DNA of 64,000 bases from Humulus lupulus (lineage: Eukaryota > Streptophyta > Magnoliopsida > Rosales > Cannabaceae). The stretch lies in NCBI RefSeq assembly GCF_963169125.1, contig NC_084794.1:89759018-89823017 (forward strand), given 5' to 3'. How positions within the stretch are numbered: the first letter of the stretch is position 1; each line of letters starts with the position of its first letter. A program made the translations under genes and the position numbers. Shown in pieces: positions 59,888 to 64,000 of this stretch. A model generated the notes under the pieces. That model was not told the DNA's origin. It ran no database searches and worked only from the letters and a program-made list of their open reading frames with translations.

Positions 59888-62099
59888 TGTTGGGAATAGT
59901 GCCCTTAAAACAATTGTAGTTGACAAATGTTTAAATGAAATAAATAATTGAATTGAATTATTATATATATAGACTATGTCCGATATTATATTGATAATAT
60001 TAAGTGAATATCATAAAATTTCAAAGTTTATCTATGTGGTCTTAATCTCATATTGGTATGAGAAGATCGAGATTAAGATAATAAACTTAAAACAGTTCGC
60101 AGTAAAATAAAGTTATGGAATCTCTAGATTAATTACTGCTAGTACGATTCGCTAGTATTATGAATACAAGTGACCTAGATCCAGGTCACTAGTGTAGTAG
60201 GACACTTTAGTGAATGTGCTTTATATATAGTGATATATAGAACTGGACCAAATGTGATTTTTTAATACTTGTTTAAACACCATTTCATAGTATTAATCAA
60301 ACACATCAAACGATGATCATATACATGATGATCCTAATCCCGAGGTTGCTATGAACTCCTATATATATCATCTGATCCTTTGATTCATGCGTTAAGGTTT
60401 GTCAGAATGATCAGGCTAAGAACAATTGTTTTGGGGACTCCATGATGTATATGGTTGGGACATAGTTTAACAGACATGGAATCTATACCTTCTAATAGAT
60501 TGAATAATGGTTCCCTATTGGGTTGAATTTTGGAACTGAAAAGGTTATGAGCGCTCACGTTGCAAACTTCTTGTGACACAACCTTCACTAGTAAAGTCAA
60601 TGGTACTCTAGGAACAAGATATAGCTAAAAGGGTAAAACGGTAATTTTATTCCCTTTTAATTATGAACCATTAATAGAGGATTAACGTTGTATATAATGC
60701 TTATATCAATGGATACTTTATTCTTAAATAAAGTACTAAGTAAATATATGTCTATAATTATCAAGAGTTCAATCTCATATTTATAGTGGAGTAATCATGA
60801 GCTTAATAAATATGATTATTTAATCAAAGAGCTTTGATTAATAACGTAATATTTATTGGAGCTTGATATTATAGGTCCATAGGTCCACATGGTGACTCTA
60901 TAAATACCATATCAAGGTAAGAGTTGATACAAGGGTAAAACTGTAATTTGAGAATTTGAGAAGAATTTTATTCTTCGGGTCAAGTATACAATTATATGAT
61001 ATTTGAGGTTAAATAATTAATTTGGAATTAATTATTAATTTTCTAAAAATATATTTATTAATTTAAATATATAATTTTCTAAATTCATATATAAATAAAT
61101 AAATTATTTTTTTGAAATTAATTATTTTATTTGAGTGTGAGAAAATAAAATTGGTAAGTCAAAAATAGTTTTTGATTTATTGAATTTTAAAAGAAGATGA
61201 TAATGAAGATCATCAATTTGAATTTTGAATTTAAAATTTAAATTTTGAAATATGGTTGTAATCTTTTTCTTAAAAAGACAAATAACTTATTTTGTGGGAG
61301 ATTGCTTTTAATTAAATAAATAAATAAAAGAAAAATACAATATCCTTGAAAAAGGATATAGCAGTACACGCATGACACAGTCCAATGACGGTGCCATGCG
61401 TGTACCAACTGCACTGATATTGTATCAATGTTGTTTTTATTTTATTTATTTATTTAATTAATAATTTAAAAATAGTTTTTTCAATTTTGGTAAGTTAGAA
61501 ATTTACCTAAATCTAATCCTATCATCATTATATTACTACTATTATTAGGAATATTAAGGTAATAGAATAATCTCTCTCTATATATAATGTAGAATAATAA
61601 GAAAAAAAAAAAAACAACAACATAATACACAATCAAGAAAAGTTCTTAGAATTTTTGTCAGACAAAAACTCTTTCTTCTTCTTTATTTTAGCCATTCTCA
61701 GACCATAATCCAAGTTCTCATGTGTTGAGAAAAACTTGTGATTCCTAAAATTGCAAGCCCACGTTCTCTATGTGCCCACACACATCTTGAGGTTTATAGA
61801 GCACTCCGGAAGATCGTGGTTTGAGTACTCAAAGCATTGGATAGGAAGATCGATAAATATACGAAAAGACTCAAAGACACTTGATAGGCTTTTAGAGGTA
61901 AAAGTTCATGTTCTTGAATATTTATATGTTATATATTAACATATTGTATATTTATATATATGTTGCATGATTAATAATATTGTATGTTAATGTTTCTGTC
62001 TGAATTTTTTCTTGTTCATATGAATAATGAATTTTTTTTATTGATGTACCCAATGGGCCCACCACGCCTTCGCTACGTGCTCTGAATGTTTTTCCAACA
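59888..62099 (+). mobile_element. Copia-type solo LTR or LTR-like unit, 2212 bp
   Basis: Starts TGTTGGGAATAGTGCCC, ends TTTTTCCAACA, exact TSD CTACC (59883-59887, 62100-62104). The end phrase (GCCCACACACATCTTGAGG...GAAGATCGTGG) recurs in reverse at 63800-63860. No coding region and no inner LTR copy, so a solo LTR is the simplest reading. A fold-back of TTAAATAAATAAATAAAA and TACACGCATG words lies at 61310-61465. Confidence 0.85.
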
Positions 62100-63624
62100 C
62101 TACCCAGATAAGTATTATCAGATAAGTATGTGCCTTCTTGACGAGGAACATACCAGCTTCCGAACAGACAAGGGATTGTACTATTATAAGGTAATGCCAT
62201 TCGGCTTGAAGAACGCATGAGCCACCTACCAGCGTTTAGTGAATGGCATGTTTCGAGACTTGATCGGCAAAAATATGGAGGTATATGTCGATGACATGTT
62301 GGTCAAGTCCAAAGAAGCTGGAGGGCATGTTCAAGACTTGGAGGAATACTTTGCAATACTTAGAAAGTATCGCATGAAGCTAAAACCTCTCAAGTGCCCG
62401 TTTGAAGTTGGTTCTGGTAAGTTTCCCGGATACATATTCAATTCACGTGGAATCGAGGCTAACCCTGAGAAGATCAAAGCATTGATCGACATGAAGTCAC
62501 CTACCACAATCAAAGAAGTGCAAAGCTTAACAAGGAGAGTAGCTGCCCTTAGTAGGTTCATATCAAAGTCTACGGACAAGTGTGTCCCCTTCTTTAACTT
62601 ACTTAGGGGCAGCAAGAAGATCCAATGGACCGAGGAATGCGAGAAAGCTTTCCAAGCCTTGAAGGAGCATCTCGCTCAACCTCCCGTCCTAGCAAAGCCA
62701 ATAGATGGTGAAGTGTTATTCATCTATTTGGCAATCACCGAGCATACAACCAGCGCTGCTTTGGTGAAAGAAGAGAACAGGGTACAACACCCTGTGTACT
62801 ATATCAATAAAAGGCTAGTAGGTGCAAAGTCTAGGTATCCCCTTCTTGAAAAGCTAGCCTACTGTTTAGTAATCGCCTCTCAGAAGCTGCGTCCATACTT
62901 GCAAGCTCACTCGATCTGAGTCCTAACCGATCAACTGCTACGACAAGTTCTTTAGAAGCCAGATTCCTCAGGATGGTTACTCAAATGGACAGTGGAGTTA
63001 GGACAGTTTGATATCACTTATCATCCGAGGACGATGATAAAAGGACAAGCATTGGCAGACTTCATAGCCGAGGGCACCAACCTTGAAGATCCTTCCTACC
63101 AATCGGAGAATGAAGATACTGAGAAGGAAGGAGATACTCCCGTATGGAAGCTATAGGTTGATGGAGCATCCAATGAACACAACTCAGGTGCAGGAATCAT
63201 ACTGATCACTCCAGAGAATCATTGAATCCACTGCGCTCTCATATTTGGATCCAATGCTTCAAACAATGATGCTGAGTACGAGGCATTGCTAGCAGGATTA
63301 TGCTTATCTCGGGATGTGCATGCACAATCCCTGGAGATATTCAACGATTCCCAACTAGTAGTGTACCAAGTACTGGGGGAGTATCAAGCAAAGGGACTTA
63401 GGATGGTGCAATACCTGAACAAGGTGAAGGACTTGTTGGCACAATTTAAGAGATACTTGATTACACAAGTCCCGAGGGAGCAGAATGCCAATGTCGATGC
63501 CTTAGCCAAGCTTGCCAGTGCCAAAGATGTGGACATCCTGAATGTCGTTCCCATCGAATACTTGGTGGAAAGTGTTAGGAACGAGTTTCCTAATATGCAG
63601 CGGAATGGTGGTGGGTTGACCCAG
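62100..63624 (+). pseudogene. Tat RT C-terminal part, RNase H and second (archaeal-type) RNase H
   Basis: RT resumes about 20 residues late (part of the LLSFMDAYSGY block is missing), then DEEHTSFRTDKGLYYYKVMP, a TGA after GLKNA, MEVYVDDMLVKSK (active site), FEVGSGKFPGYIFNSRGIEA, EVQSLTRRVAALSRFIS, and RNase H (SAALVKEENRVQHPVYYINK). The second RNase H has VDGASNEHNSGAGIILITPE, NNDAEYEALLAGLCL and FNDSQLVVYQV, diagnostic of the Tat lineage. Stops at about 62219, 62917, 62953, 63154 and 63223; a frameshift near 63605 precedes the WWVDPV-type block. Confidence 0.87.
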
Positions 63625-64000
63625 TGTACAACAAAATTTTTTGTAACATATTTAAACTACCTTTAAATATGTGGATCCATTAATATACATACATTAATCA
63701 TAAGCAAGAAAAGAATAGAAAACATACCTCTCGATTCCTATCAAATGTCCTTGCTATCTTTTCGTAAAATGACGAACTTCCCATCCAAGCTGCTCCCAGG
63801 TACTCACACCAAGATCTTCCACAACGTTCTCTACACCTCAAGAAGTGTGTGGGCACTTAGAGAATAAATGATGGTTTATTTCTTATTCAACTTGATGTAC
63901 TCAACACATGAGATCAAGAGAATAGGCCTAAGATTGGTTCTGTATCTTTTTTAGGGAGAGATAGAAAAATATCGTTATTTTCTTAGAGCGAATAATTTAT
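63625..64000 (-). mobile_element. LTR of another Copia-type element, reverse sense, cut by the window end
   Basis: Begins TGTACAACAAAATTTTTTG directly after the Tat frame. Read backwards, 63790-63860 matches the 3' part of the LTR at 59888-62099 (CCCACACACTTCTTGAGG, GAAGATCTTGG). The rest lies outside. Confidence 0.65.

Larger units (their letters stand above)
27992..63624 (+). mobile_element. Outer Gypsy/Tat-lineage retrotransposon, 3' end not in the window
   Basis: LTR 27992-28901, primer-site region, then gag (28959-29320, 40848-42460), protease (42466-42849), RT N-part (58951-59887), RT C-part plus RNase H plus a second, archaeal-type RNase H (62100-63624). The dual RNase H and the CQFHNDYGYDTNEC-type gag motif point to the Tat lineage. 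Four later insertions split it, each with a short direct repeat (ATGAG, GTTCC, CTACC; the last is cut by the window edge). Stops and frameshifts show it is dead. Integrase and the 3' LTR would lie beyond 64000. Confidence 0.85.

Overview
The window is nuclear DNA from a flowering plant. The evidence is GT-AG introns, a raffinose synthase gene closest to the Arabidopsis RS5 (SIP1) type, CACTA, hAT and Mutator-type DNA transposons, and plant LTR-retrotransposon lineages (Copia, Gypsy/Tekay, Gypsy/Tat, Athila-like LTRs). A eudicot is most likely. I cannot fix the family from the sequence. There is one convincing host gene in 64 kb. Nearly everything else is transposon sequence, much of it inserted into other transposons. 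I resolved most layers from target-site duplications (TSDs) and from coding frames that resume across each insertion.

Layout. 1-9385: right part of a CACTA element (CACTA-A) with the transposase C-terminus and a spliced second gene ending in a Ulp1-type protease. Two solo LTRs interrupt that gene (2472-4482 and 4584-7361). 9386-10850: 3' part of an LTR into which CACTA-A appears to have inserted. 10851-14180: AT-rich repeat debris, including a degenerate tandem repeat. 14181-18366: a complete CACTA (CACTA-B) with a minus-strand Ulp1 gene, a solo LTR and a Mutator-type MITE. 19641-20184: hAT-type MITE. 21426-22822: non-autonomous MULE with long inverted ends. 24180-27408: intact four-exon raffinose synthase gene with a TATA box and a MITE in intron 1.

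27992 to the window end: one deep nest. The outer layer is a plus-strand Gypsy/Tat element (LTR at 27992-28901, then gag, protease, RT, RNase H and a second RNase H). Four insertions split it: (a) a 4-kb solo LTR at 29321-40847, which contains a minus-strand Copia (31941-39479), whose 5' LTR contains a 776-bp solo LTR; (b) a minus-strand Gypsy/Tekay chromovirus (42850-58950), which contains a solo LTR of its own LTR family (47821-50401) and a head-to-head pair of truncated LTRs (52809-56579); (c) a Copia-type LTR unit (59888-62099); (d) another LTR in reverse orientation from about 63625 past the window edge.

No transposon gene is fully intact, but several need only one to seven lesions undone. 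The most unusual signals are: a 125-bp cruciform with 55-bp perfect arms in the CACTA-A subterminal region; a GC-rich 'word' segment at the same position in every Tekay-family LTR but with a different repeated word in each subfamily; conserved splice-donor-like sites in those LTR leaders; and the head-to-head LTR pair that has replaced the Tekay primer-binding site.
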